The notes under the pieces: model-generated
The model's input: the letters and a program-made list of their open reading frames with translations, nothing else
The model's database searches: none
What the model was told of the DNA's origin: nothing
In this document: positions 27,448 to 36,096 of the stretch, one piece after another
How positions within the stretch are numbered: the stretch's first letter is position 1
How the letters are laid out: every line of letters begins with the position of its first letter
Source of the DNA: Alteromonas marina
Lineage (GTDB): Bacteria > Pseudomonadota > Gammaproteobacteria > Enterobacterales > Alteromonadaceae
Direction of reading: 5' to 3'
Assembly: GCF_000808575.1 (NCBI RefSeq)
Contig: NZ_JWLW01000067.1
Location: forward strand, 1 to 64,000
DNA length: 64,000 nt
Made by a program: the position numbers and the translations under genes

Positions 27448-28563
27448 ATGGAATCCGCCCCAGTTAAGCTATTATTTCTATCACATGCCAGTCTCTCGAC
27501 TGGATTTGTAGTAGGCAGTCATCAACTCGCAAAATGTTACGCTAAAAAATACGATGTGTATCATGTAAGCTCTGCTGTAACTCCATATCATTTTTTAAAA
27601 GGCAAGGTAGGTATCAGAAAGCTTAGGAACAGCTTGTTTCCTAAATTCAAAGAAGAGTTTGGATTCACTGATTTTATCCCACTAGTTTTGTTCCCTTATG
27701 GTGTATCTGGTTGGATGGACAAACTCAATGACATGTTCGCCTTTCTTTACTTTAAGCTATTCAATATTCCAACAAAGTGTGAAGTAACTCTCATAGATCA
27801 ACCTTCTTTTATCGGCTTTTATCAGACTTACATAGCGAGTAAAAAAGTGTTCTACAGACCAACGGATATTTATAAAAATATGGGGGGGGGCAAATATGAG
27901 AAGCATGAGGAGAAGAGTGTCGAAATATGCGGCGGAATAATTGCAACAAGTAAAGAAGTATTGGATGCGCTAGGAAGTAAAGCACTCTTGAAACCAAATA
28001 TAGTTGTAGAGAACGGCGTTGACTATGAATTCTTCAGCAAACCTAGAAGTTCAGCGGCTCGCAAAGGTTTTGTTTATGTAGGTGCAATCGATTTTCGATT
28101 TGATCTTGATTTCCTCATAAAGCTTGCGAGTCTATTGCCGAATGAAAACTTTGACATATTTGGTAGCGTATCTATTGAAATAAACTCTAAGAAGCTCCCG
28201 AATAATTTAAGTTTTAAAGGGAGCGTTGATTACTCGATAGTCCCCGACTTGTTGCACACGTATAGGTACGGATTAATACCACTCAATGATCACCCTGCGA
28301 ACGTTGGTCGCTCGCCAATGAAGCTTTTCGAATATCAGGCTGCTGGTTTGATTACTTTGGTTAGGGAAAGTGCAAAGTACAAAGCGCTGGAAACCGATGT
28401 GGTTCTCACATACGACAACGTTGAAACCGCTATTGAAAAAATTAGCGATACTATATTGTTGGAGCAGGGTGAATATGAATCACGCTTGCAAGAGTGTGCG
28501 AAACTTGAGTCATGGGAAATAAAGTCACAAGTAATAGAAAACTTTGTAGGGTTTGAAAATTAA
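27448..28563 (+). CDS. GumK-like glycosyltransferase with 9-G tract
   Basis: A 371-residue GT-B glycosyltransferase resembling the GT70/GumK group (glucuronosyltransferase of xanthan synthesis). Supporting segments: VENGVDYEFFSKP, FVYVGAIDFRFDLDFL, and the donor-binding GRSPMKLFEYQAAGL near residue 290. It probably adds a sugar to the lipid-linked repeat unit at the cytoplasmic face of the membrane. A run of 9 G at 27882-27890 encodes part of MGGGK (codons 145-148), which would shift the frame if one base were gained or lost. GAGG precedes the ATG; the next gene starts at once after the stop. Confidence 0.8.
   Translation: MESAPVKLLFLSHASLSTGFVVGSHQLAKCYAKKYDVYHVSSAVTPYHFLKGKVGIRKLRNSLFPKFKEEFGFTDFIPLVLFPYGVSGWMDKLNDMFAFLYFKLFNIPTKCEVTLIDQPSFIGFYQTYIASKKVFYRPTDIYKNMGGGKYEKHEEKSVEICGGIIATSKEVLDALGSKALLKPNIVVENGVDYEFFSKPRSSAARKGFVYVGAIDFRFDLDFLIKLASLLPNENFDIFGSVSIEINSKKLPNNLSFKGSVDYSIVPDLLHTYRYGLIPLNDHPANVGRSPMKLFEYQAAGLITLVRESAKYKALETDVVLTYDNVETAIEKISDTILLEQGEYESRLQECAKLESWEIKSQVIENFVGFEN
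27882..27890 (+). repeat. Homopolymer tract of 9 G in glycosyltransferase gene
   Basis: Nine consecutive G inside the coding sequence. Outside the EPS region the longest G or C runs I noticed are 6. Confidence 0.9.
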
Positions 28564-29589
28564 ATGTTACTTTCATTGCAGTATTTAAGAGGTGTTGCCG
28601 CACTCTTAGTTGTTTATTTCCATTCACTTACACAGTTGAAGAATGCGGGACATGAAAATATATATTTGCCTATTATAGGCGAAAGCGGCGTTGATCTCTT
28701 TTTTGTTCTAAGTGGTTTCGTTATGTGGCTGACTACGGCAAATAGAAAAATAGGCCCAGTTGATTTCATAGTGAAAAGAATCAAAAGGATAGTCCCGATA
28801 TATTGGATACTTACTCTAGCTGCAACACTGTTAGCTCTATTCTTTGGCGATTTGATGAAATCGACAGTTTTTGACGTGCCTCACTTAGTAAAATCGTTGT
28901 TTTTTATCCCTGCTTATAACCCGGCTCCGGCGATTGATGGAATATATCCCGTTATAATTCCCGGATGGACTTTAAATTTTGAGTTTTTCTTTTATCTCAT
29001 ATTTGGGCTCTCTTTGTTGATAACTAAAATTAAAATTAGGCTCTTATTCGTTTCGGTGATTATTCTAGTGGCTTTTTCACTATCATTTTTTGTTGAAAGT
29101 CACATTGCTATTGTAGAATTTTACTTAAATGACGTCATTATAGAGTTTTTGCTTGGTGTGGTACTCGGGAAGTTATTTCTGGATAAAAATTTTGAAATAA
29201 AAGGCAATAAAAAAATTCTTATCGGTGCGATTTTTGTCTCATTTTTTATCCTTCTCTATAATGATTATGATACTCATAACTACCGTTCAATTTCGCTTGG
29301 TTTTCCTGCTTTTTTAGCCATCTACTTCATTCTACAATATGAAAATAGTTATAAAGTTGTAAAGTCGAAGGTACTCGAACTGTTAGGAGATGCATCGTAT
29401 AGCATATACTTAACTCATATTTTTATTTTAGCTGGCCTTCGTGTTTTTTTAACTGGTTTGGGTTTGAACATTGCTAGCATAAACGTAGCTATGTTTACAT
29501 TAACTGCAATTCTGAGCTCCGCGCTACTGGGAATCGGTTTTTACCTTATAGTCGAGAAAAGGTGTATAAGTTTATTGAGAACTAAGTAA
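28564..29589 (+). CDS. Acyltransferase 3 family membrane protein
   Basis: A 341-residue protein with about 10 TM segments. The acyltransferase-3 signature is present: LQYLRGVAALLVVYFHS at the N-terminus (catalytic His in FHS), GVDLFFVLSGFVMW, VKRIKRIVPIYWILT and the late YSIYLTHIFIL. Members add acetyl or succinyl groups to sugars of exopolysaccharides and O-antigens. It begins directly after the stop of the GumK-like gene, so it may decorate the same sugar. Confidence 0.88.
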   Translation: MLLSLQYLRGVAALLVVYFHSLTQLKNAGHENIYLPIIGESGVDLFFVLSGFVMWLTTANRKIGPVDFIVKRIKRIVPIYWILTLAATLLALFFGDLMKSTVFDVPHLVKSLFFIPAYNPAPAIDGIYPVIIPGWTLNFEFFFYLIFGLSLLITKIKIRLLFVSVIILVAFSLSFFVESHIAIVEFYLNDVIIEFLLGVVLGKLFLDKNFEIKGNKKILIGAIFVSFFILLYNDYDTHNYRSISLGFPAFLAIYFILQYENSYKVVKSKVLELLGDASYSIYLTHIFILAGLRVFLTGLGLNIASINVAMFTLTAILSSALLGIGFYLIVEKRCISLLRTK

Positions 29590-29674
29590 CGTGATTGTAT
29601 TAAATTCACATTGTCTTTAAGGAATTTATTTTCCTTAAAATATAAAGGTTTGATGTAAGAGTCTAAATTTAATT

Positions 29675-30991
29675 TTGAAAAATATTCTTAAAAACACATC
29701 ATGGCTTCTCCTCGAGAAAGCCGTTACTATGGTATTGAACTTATTTTTAGCTGTAATCTTGGCTCGCCAGCTAGGCGTTGAAGATTTTGGCACACTTAAT
29801 TTTATTCTGGCTATTATTGCAATACTAACACCAATTTCGACAGTTGGGATAAATGCTATATTAAGTCGGGATTTTCTGGCTTCGCCAGAAAAAGAGCCAG
29901 TGATCTTTTCGAGCGGGACGACTTTAAGGTTTGCTGGAACAGTGTTCTTTTCAATTTTAATCGTTGCCTTTTGTTATTTTAAACTGACTTTATCTAATGC
30001 TTTGTTTGAAATTTTTGTGCTACTTGTTCTGCTGAATGTCACAAACTTTTTTCAAGGTCTTGAATTTTGGTTTCAAGCTAAGCTTAAAATGAAACCGCTT
30101 GTTGTCAGCAGACTAATTGTTTTTGTAGCATTTTCAGCTTTAAAGATTTTTACGTCTCTTGAAGAAAATCCATTACATCTATTGTTGTTAATTTACGGTA
30201 TAGAAGCATGTTTTAGAGGAGTTACTTACTATGTGGTTTATCTAACGAATAAAGGGAAACTTTCTCTTTATTTTTTTGAAAAATCCTACGCTCAAGCCTT
30301 GATTAAAAATTCGTTTTGGTTATTTCTATCTGGTATTGCCGCAGTTATTTATCTTAAGATTGATCAAGTAATGTTGTCAGAACTGGCAGGACACGAGGAA
30401 AACGGAATATACTCAGTGGCGGTTAGGTTATCGGAAGTTTGGTATTTCTTTTCTATTGCATTAGTCAGCTCAGTTTTTCCATCACTCATACGCGCAAGAA
30501 AAAACTCATATTCAGAATATTATAATAAACTTCAATATTGCAATGATGCCCTTTGTTGGTCAGCAGTGATTATTGCTGTTCTTGTTTCTCTAGTTGCTCC
30601 GTACTTTATAAGCTTCATATTTGGCGAAGAGTACGCTGGCAGTTCCCTTATATTATCAATTCATATTTGGGGCGCTGTTTTTGTATTTATGCGTTCTCTC
30701 GTAAGTAAGTGGATACTGGCAGAGAACTTATTAAAAGTATCTCTTTACAGTCAGGGTATTGGAGCGATATCTAATATTTTATTTAATTATTATCTAATAC
30801 CAAATTATGGCGGAGTTGGAGCCGCTGTGGCGACGGTAGGGTCATATATATTTTCAGGATGGTTGATTTTCTATTTTTCTGCCAATACTCGACCAGTTGC
30901 TTTTATGATACACAAATCATTAATGTTGCCTTTTTATGGTGCAGACCGTTATTTACCTATTTTGAGGAAAATCTCATGGAAAAAATATTAG
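29675..30991 (+). CDS. Flippase (Wzx-like, polysaccharide transporter family)
   Basis: A 438-residue protein of the MATE/MVF flippase superfamily with about 12 TM segments. The N-terminus (NTSWLLLEKAVTMVLNLFLA, ARQLGVEDFGTLNF) and the central WLFLSGIAAVIYLKIDQVML with YSVAVRLSEVWYF are typical of Wzx proteins. It moves lipid-linked repeat units across the inner membrane. The start as drawn is TTG at 29675 and fits the family N-terminus; no strong ribosome site was seen in the 85-base spacer. The 3' end overlaps the nitroreductase gene by 16 bases. Confidence 0.87.
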   Translation: MKNILKNTSWLLLEKAVTMVLNLFLAVILARQLGVEDFGTLNFILAIIAILTPISTVGINAILSRDFLASPEKEPVIFSSGTTLRFAGTVFFSILIVAFCYFKLTLSNALFEIFVLLVLLNVTNFFQGLEFWFQAKLKMKPLVVSRLIVFVAFSALKIFTSLEENPLHLLLLIYGIEACFRGVTYYVVYLTNKGKLSLYFFEKSYAQALIKNSFWLFLSGIAAVIYLKIDQVMLSELAGHEENGIYSVAVRLSEVWYFFSIALVSSVFPSLIRARKNSYSEYYNKLQYCNDALCWSAVIIAVLVSLVAPYFISFIFGEEYAGSSLILSIHIWGAVFVFMRSLVSKWILAENLLKVSLYSQGIGAISNILFNYYLIPNYGGVGAAVATVGSYIFSGWLIFYFSANTRPVAFMIHKSLMLPFYGADRYLPILRKISWKKY

Positions 30992-32037
30992 GAAGGGTAA
31001 AAAGTACCCTCCGCCCAATTAAAAGGGCATTTGAAAGTTCGAAGGAAAGTTTAGAATTGCGAGTTATACCGTTTGTTTCTAAATCAGGATTTTTATCATC
31101 ATTATATTACACGTTTTTTAGTACCCAATTTTATAGAGAGCATTGCGCAGTACTAAGTGGTCGTGTTGCTTACAAACGTTCCCTAGTCGAGGTTGGAGAC
31201 ACTTCTGCTCTATTGAGAAGAAATACGCATAGATTAGAGAAGGGGCTTATTATGCGCCCTAGGCGGTCTATGTTTGCCTCTGACTATATATTAGAAACAG
31301 TAAACTGCTATCAAAATGTTATTAAAAGAGAAGCCCTTAGTTTAGATGAAAAACAATGGGCGACAGATGTACTAAATCAATACTTTGAGGTAGTCGAAGA
31401 GAACACTCTCACCCTAGAGTGTCGTAAAATTTTCGAGCAATGTAGGTTGAAATTTAACGATGACTGGATTCCATATGAGTATTCTGAGCTTGTCACGAAG
31501 GAAGTCGGATTTGAACAATTGATGACCGTATTTAGGCGACGAAGGTCTGTCAGATGGTTTTTAGACAAAGATGTGCCCAAAGATTTAGTATTAAAAGCGA
31601 CAGACGCAGCAACACTCGCGCCATCCGCTTGTAATCGTCAACCCTTTAAGTTTATTCATTTGACAGATTCAACAAAAGTTAAAAAAGCAGCTTCTTTTGC
31701 TATGGGGACAGCTGGTTGGGTCGATTCAATAAAAAATTTGATAGTCGTTGTTGGCACGCTGGAGGCATACCCCAAAGAGCGAGACCGTCACGTAATATAT
31801 ATAGATGGTTCGCTGGCAGCAATGCAGTTTATGTTGGCTTGTGATTCCTTAGATTTGGCAACATGTCCTATTAACTGGCCAGATGTGGAACAAAGAGAGC
31901 GAAAGATGGAAAAGTTTCTTGGTTTAGAAAGTTATGAGAGACCAATTATGCTCATTGCGCTAGGTTATCCAGATCCTAAAGGGCAAATACCTTTCTCAGC
32001 CAAAAAACCAAGCAATATTATTTTAAAGGAAAATTAG
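30976..32037 (+). CDS. Nitroreductase family flavoprotein of EPS cluster
   Basis: A 353-residue protein: an N-terminal ~160-residue part without a recognised domain, then an FMN-dependent nitroreductase fold (FRRRRSVRWFLDKDVPKDL, TLAPSACNRQPFKFI, WVDSIKNLIVVVGT, GSLAAMQFMLACDSL). The ATG at 30976 has GAGGA in front, inside the end of the flippase gene; a longer frame from 30859 has no support. Together with the pyruvyl transferase 2 bases downstream it forms a pair that I recall from other polysaccharide clusters. The substrate is unknown. Confidence 0.8.
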   Translation: MEKILGRVKSTLRPIKRAFESSKESLELRVIPFVSKSGFLSSLYYTFFSTQFYREHCAVLSGRVAYKRSLVEVGDTSALLRRNTHRLEKGLIMRPRRSMFASDYILETVNCYQNVIKREALSLDEKQWATDVLNQYFEVVEENTLTLECRKIFEQCRLKFNDDWIPYEYSELVTKEVGFEQLMTVFRRRRSVRWFLDKDVPKDLVLKATDAATLAPSACNRQPFKFIHLTDSTKVKKAASFAMGTAGWVDSIKNLIVVVGTLEAYPKERDRHVIYIDGSLAAMQFMLACDSLDLATCPINWPDVEQRERKMEKFLGLESYERPIMLIALGYPDPKGQIPFSAKKPSNIILKEN

Positions 32038-32039
32038 AG

Positions 32040-33200
32040 ATGATCATTGAATTGAGGGGTTTACAGTTTGTAAACAAGGGCGCTGAGTTGATGCTAAGAG
32101 CAATCCTACAGAAGCTTCCAGAGTGTGGAGTTGAATATAAGCTAGCGATGCGCCATTCTGAAAAGTCTCCCAAAGATAAGGTTGATGCAATAGGTGCGTT
32201 AAGGAAAGTAACGTTACAGAAAAATATATTAAATCTTAACTTTGTCACATACATAATGCCTAAGTTCATCCGTAATTTCATTATGAAAAAGTTTGGCGTT
32301 GTCTTTGAAGCAGACATTGATATCGTACTCGATGGCTCTGGCTTTGCTTATGGAGATCAATGGAGTTCAATGGCAATCCAACAACTTTGTCTCGAAATAA
32401 ATAGGCTAAACAAGCATGGAAAAAAATACATTTTCTTGCCGCAAGCGCTAGGTCCTTTTTCACGAGATAAAGATAAGGAAGCCCTAGCAAACTCGCTTCC
32501 TAAAGCAGAGCTTATCTTTGCAAGAGAGAAAGAAAGCGTTAAAAATCTTGAGGCAATATTGGCAAGTACACAAAACGTTCATCACTTTCCAGATTTTACA
32601 AATATCGTAAAGGGTAACCTGCCGAATTATTACTCTAATGGAAATCGCAAATTCCTGATAATACCAAACAATAAGATGTTGAGTTCTAAAAACAACAATT
32701 CAGAGTGGTCTGATAGGTATGTGAACATTTTGGTAGCAAGCGGAAAACACGCACTTTCAAAAGGTTACGAGGTCGCGATTTTAAATCATGAGGGCATAAA
32801 AGATGATAATATCTGTAAGCAAATCCAGGCTGCACTTGACCAAGACATTGAAATAATTAGAGAGAGCGATCCGCTAAAAGTAAAAGGAATTATTGGTGCA
32901 AGTAGAGCATTAATTTGTTCACGTTTTCATGGGTGCGTCAGTGCGCTTAGTCAGGGTGTTCCCGTCATTGGAACTAGTTGGAGCTTTAAATATGAACAAC
33001 TATATTCAGAATATGGGCAAAGGCATAGACTTGTCGGAAGTGACATTTCTGAGAATAAGTTAGCGAATCTAGTCGAGGAAGCGCTCGATGAGGGGCAAAT
33101 GGAGCTTAGTGAAGAGGCTCTTGAGTATAAGAAGCAGTCTATGCAAATGTGGGATTTGGTATTCACAGCAATCAAGAATGCAAATTTAAGTGTCAAATAA
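32040..33200 (+). CDS. Polysaccharide pyruvyl transferase family protein
   Basis: A 386-residue GT-B-like protein. The N-terminal IIELRGLQFVNKGAELML and the central VLDGSGFAYGDQWSS (equivalent to the G-rich loop) are typical, and the C-terminal segment ALICSRFHGCVSALSQGVPV with IGTSWSFKYEQL carries the conserved Arg-Phe-His. The family transfers pyruvate from phosphoenolpyruvate to sugar hydroxyls as a ketal and makes polymers acidic (WcaK, CsaB and others). It starts 2 bases after the nitroreductase gene and is the last gene before a break in the operon. Confidence 0.87.
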   Translation: MIIELRGLQFVNKGAELMLRAILQKLPECGVEYKLAMRHSEKSPKDKVDAIGALRKVTLQKNILNLNFVTYIMPKFIRNFIMKKFGVVFEADIDIVLDGSGFAYGDQWSSMAIQQLCLEINRLNKHGKKYIFLPQALGPFSRDKDKEALANSLPKAELIFAREKESVKNLEAILASTQNVHHFPDFTNIVKGNLPNYYSNGNRKFLIIPNNKMLSSKNNNSEWSDRYVNILVASGKHALSKGYEVAILNHEGIKDDNICKQIQAALDQDIEIIRESDPLKVKGIIGASRALICSRFHGCVSALSQGVPVIGTSWSFKYEQLYSEYGQRHRLVGSDISENKLANLVEEALDEGQMELSEEALEYKKQSMQMWDLVFTAIKNANLSVK

Positions 33201-33266
33201 TTTTACAAATTTAGCTTTAACCGTGTTAAGGGTTAAAAAAAATTTTAAATTTCATGCATTTAAATT

Positions 33267-33283
33267 TTGGTATACGTTTTGCA
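33267..33283 (+). promoter_or_regulatory. Sigma-54-like promoter of PEP-CTERM-like gene
   Basis: TGGTAT-ACGTT-TTGCA with GG (33269-33270) and GC (33281-33282) 10 bases apart, 9 of 11 consensus positions including a perfect -12 element. The predicted start is about 50 bases before the gene. PEP-CTERM genes in several bacteria are under PrsK/PrsR and RpoN control. Confidence 0.5.
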
Positions 33284-33345
33284 TCTTCTTGTTTGGGAAG
33301 CGCTAAGGCTTCAATTTCTAAAAATAGATGTAGTTTGGAAAAATT

Positions 33346-33963
33346 ATGAAAAACATATTATGTAAGCTAGCATTAATAGTGACAATGATTTGTTCGAGTG
33401 CAAACGCTTCGGCAGCGCTAATCGTATCATTAGATATAGATGGTAATACAGCATACAACCCATTTACCTTGATAAGTTCAGCTAGCAATACTGCAAACAT
33501 CACTAGCTTTACATTCGACCTAGGTAGTCTGGGGTTGGTATTTGACCCAGAAACTGGCGGTGCTTTTGATAATGGTAACGGTGTAGCTTTTACGCCCGGC
33601 AGCAACACCGCGTCTATCACTGGCTTAGTCACACCTTACGATGTGACTGATGGCGCTACTAGTTTTACTCAATTTTTTACAGACTTTAACCCAGGTGAAT
33701 CATTTGTATGGGACATTGATGTTGACTTTTTCACAGGTAAAAAGCGCGTTGACGGTGATGATTTGATTGGGGCGTTGTTGTCAATCTCATTTGATGACGG
33801 AACGACTATCGACGGTGTATTTCAGGAAATCGCAGGAAACGCAGACGCATCTGGTTTTGTAGCAGTTTCATTTAGCAACGTGAACGCCGTCAGTGAACCA
33901 GCACCAATCGCGCTTCTAGTGCTTTCACTGGCATTAATGAGTCTGCGCGGACGACGCATATAA
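33346..33963 (+). CDS. Secreted protein with PEP-CTERM-like sorting tail
   Basis: A 205-residue protein with a signal peptide (LALIVTMICSSANASAALI), a small beta-rich acidic body (SFTFDLGSLGLVFDPETGG, SFVWDIDVDFFTGKKRVDGD) and a C-terminal sorting-like tail: SEPAPIALLVLSLALMSLRG then RRI. Pro-containing motif, hydrophobic helix and basic end follow the PEP-CTERM plan recognised by exosortases, although the motif reads SEPAP rather than VPEP. It has its own promoter region and terminator, so it is expressed apart from the sugar genes. No exosortase is encoded in this window. Confidence 0.75.
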   Translation: MKNILCKLALIVTMICSSANASAALIVSLDIDGNTAYNPFTLISSASNTANITSFTFDLGSLGLVFDPETGGAFDNGNGVAFTPGSNTASITGLVTPYDVTDGATSFTQFFTDFNPGESFVWDIDVDFFTGKKRVDGDDLIGALLSISFDDGTTIDGVFQEIAGNADASGFVAVSFSNVNAVSEPAPIALLVLSLALMSLRGRRI

Positions 33964-33998
33964 TTCTGGCAAGTGAATACCGGATAAATTGATTACTA

Positions 33999-34023
33999 AG
34001 CACCCTTCGAGGGTGCTTTTTTT
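33999..34023 (+). terminator. Rho-independent terminator after PEP-CTERM-like gene
   Basis: AGCACCCT and AGGGTGCT form a perfect 8-bp stem with a TCG loop, followed by 7 T. It separates this gene from the glycosyltransferase fusion gene. Confidence 0.9.
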
Positions 34024-34221
34024 ATCGGTGAAGTATAAGATCAAGCCTTACAAAAAGTTATGTAATACTTTATCTGCGTTTAAGATTTTTTCCTTTAAAA
34101 ATATTCTTTATAATTTTACTAAAAAAGCGAGCGTGTCTTCATTTTTCTGTAAACACAATTAGGTGTTTTGGCTCGCTTATTGAATATTTACTATCTCTTT
34201 TTTATTTTGGAGCTTTGAAGC

Positions 34222-36054
34222 ATGGAAGTGACCCACGTAGTGCGTCAATATTACCCCGCAATTGGTGGTCTAGAAAATTTTGTCAAAGCTCTTGCTGAAG
34301 AGCAAGCAAGAAAAGGAATGACAGTTAAAATTGTGACTCTAGATGAGTGTTTTTCGACAAAGAAGAAGTTTGACAAAAAGGAACTGATAAATGGTGTAGA
34401 AATTATAAGAATAGGTTTTATTGGCTCTAAAAGATATCCTATCGCACCACGTGTTTTAAAATATGTTAAGCATTGTGATTTAGTGCATGTTCATTGTACT
34501 GACTTCTTCTCAGACTTCTTATCATTTACGCGAACTTTATTTAAAAAGCCCTTAGTTTTAACCACGCACGGCGGCTTTTTCCATACAGAATTTGCAGGCA
34601 AGCTGAAAACGCTTTACTTCAACACAATTACTCGGGCATCGTTAGCCAGGTTTTCGTCTGTTTTAGCATCGAGCATTAGTGATCATGACCGTTTTAGTTC
34701 CATCTCGAGTAGTGTAACGCTCCTTGAAAATGGCGTTGATGTAGCAAGGTTTATTCATAAGGAAAAGAAAACTACTGAAGGCTTAGTTAAATTTGTTTTT
34801 GTAGGCCGCTTATCAGTCAATAAAAGAGTAGCTGATCTTATCGACTGGTTTATAAAGTTAAGTTCGGGACGCGCGAATTGGCGTTTACAAGTTATTGGAA
34901 ATGACTACGACGGGTTGAAACCCTCTCTTCTTGAAAAGATAGAAACTTCTACAGTTAGTAATCAGATTTCTATAAAGTCGGGCTTAACCGATGAAGAAGT
35001 TGAAGAAGAATTGCTATCGTCGCACTTTATAGTCAGCGCATCAGCTTATGAAGGCTTTGGTATGACTATCATAGAAGGAATGTCAGCAGGACTCATTCCA
35101 ATAGTGAGCGATATACCGAGCTTTAGAAGGATTGTTACTGAGTCGGGTAATGGCTATATAAACGAATTCACATCAGAAAGTGGTTTAACTGAATGCAAAA
35201 AATTTATCCAATCTAAATTAGATGACTTCGAGCGAGAAAGTTTAAAAGCTCGTGAGTTTAGTAAAAGGTACTCTTGGCAGAGTGTTGAGCGATCCTTTTA
35301 TAATGAATACAGAAAAGCAATAGGCGATGATGAAATGGTTATACATGGTGTAACTATAAAAAACTTTTCAAGTGGACAAGCTATTGAGTACATTCAACAA
35401 AGCATCGAGAGCGAGAGTAAGCTACTATTAGCGTTCGCCAATGCTCACACACTTAATGAAGCTAATTCATCGTTAGCTTTCAAAAGTGTTCTTGGGAAAT
35501 TTACAGTATTGCCAGATGGTGTAGGCGTAGATCTTGCTGCGAAATATAAATACGGCAAAAAGTTTAAAGAAAATTTAAATGGAACAGACTTCGTTCCAGC
35601 ATTCTTAAAACAGTCACATAAAAAGCGTATATACTTGGTGGGTGGAAAAGAAGGTATTGCCGAAAAAGTTCTCGCAACTTGGAGCTCCCGATATCCTCAA
35701 CATGAATGGGTTGGCGCGCACCATGGCTATTTGACTGAGAGTAAATCAGTAGAGCTTTGCAAAGAGGTTTCTGAGCTCAATATCGACGTTTTAATTGTGG
35801 CTATGGGCAACCCTAAACAAGAACTTTGGATTTCAGAATTCGCTACCTTACATGATGCAAAAATATCAATAGGTGTTGGAGCTTTGTTCGATTTCGTTGC
35901 AGGCGAAGCTAAACGTGCACCAAAATGGGTAAGACGTTGTAGGTTAGAGTGGGTTTATCGTCTATATAAAGAACCTGTGAGGCTTGGAAAGCGTTATTTG
36001 TTAGGTAATCCTGCTTTTATTATTAGAACAATTTTTCCTAGCAAAAAAAATTAG
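34222..36054 (+). CDS. Fusion of GT4 glycosyltransferase and WecG/TagA-type GT26 glycosyltransferase
   Basis: A 610-residue two-domain enzyme. Residues 1 to ~365 form a GT4 glycosyltransferase: VVRQYYPAIGGLENFVKALA, VLLTTHGGFFH-like acceptor region, LLENGVDV, VFVGRLSVNKRVADLI and the donor motif EGFGMTIIEGMSAGLIPIVS. Residues ~370-610 form a complete GT26 domain: FANAHTLNEA, VLPDGVGVDLAAKY, NGTDFVPAFL, VAMGNPKQELWISEF, GVGALFDFVAGEAKRAPKWV. The fusion would add two consecutive sugars to the lipid-linked intermediate. GGAG lies ~10 bases before the ATG. No frameshift or stop lies between the halves. Confidence 0.88.
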   Translation: MEVTHVVRQYYPAIGGLENFVKALAEEQARKGMTVKIVTLDECFSTKKKFDKKELINGVEIIRIGFIGSKRYPIAPRVLKYVKHCDLVHVHCTDFFSDFLSFTRTLFKKPLVLTTHGGFFHTEFAGKLKTLYFNTITRASLARFSSVLASSISDHDRFSSISSSVTLLENGVDVARFIHKEKKTTEGLVKFVFVGRLSVNKRVADLIDWFIKLSSGRANWRLQVIGNDYDGLKPSLLEKIETSTVSNQISIKSGLTDEEVEEELLSSHFIVSASAYEGFGMTIIEGMSAGLIPIVSDIPSFRRIVTESGNGYINEFTSESGLTECKKFIQSKLDDFERESLKAREFSKRYSWQSVERSFYNEYRKAIGDDEMVIHGVTIKNFSSGQAIEYIQQSIESESKLLLAFANAHTLNEANSSLAFKSVLGKFTVLPDGVGVDLAAKYKYGKKFKENLNGTDFVPAFLKQSHKKRIYLVGGKEGIAEKVLATWSSRYPQHEWVGAHHGYLTESKSVELCKEVSELNIDVLIVAMGNPKQELWISEFATLHDAKISIGVGALFDFVAGEAKRAPKWVRRCRLEWVYRLYKEPVRLGKRYLLGNPAFIIRTIFPSKKN

Positions 36055-36096
36055 CAGGAGCACAAACTTAAACATCACTATATTGAGGGAACAATA

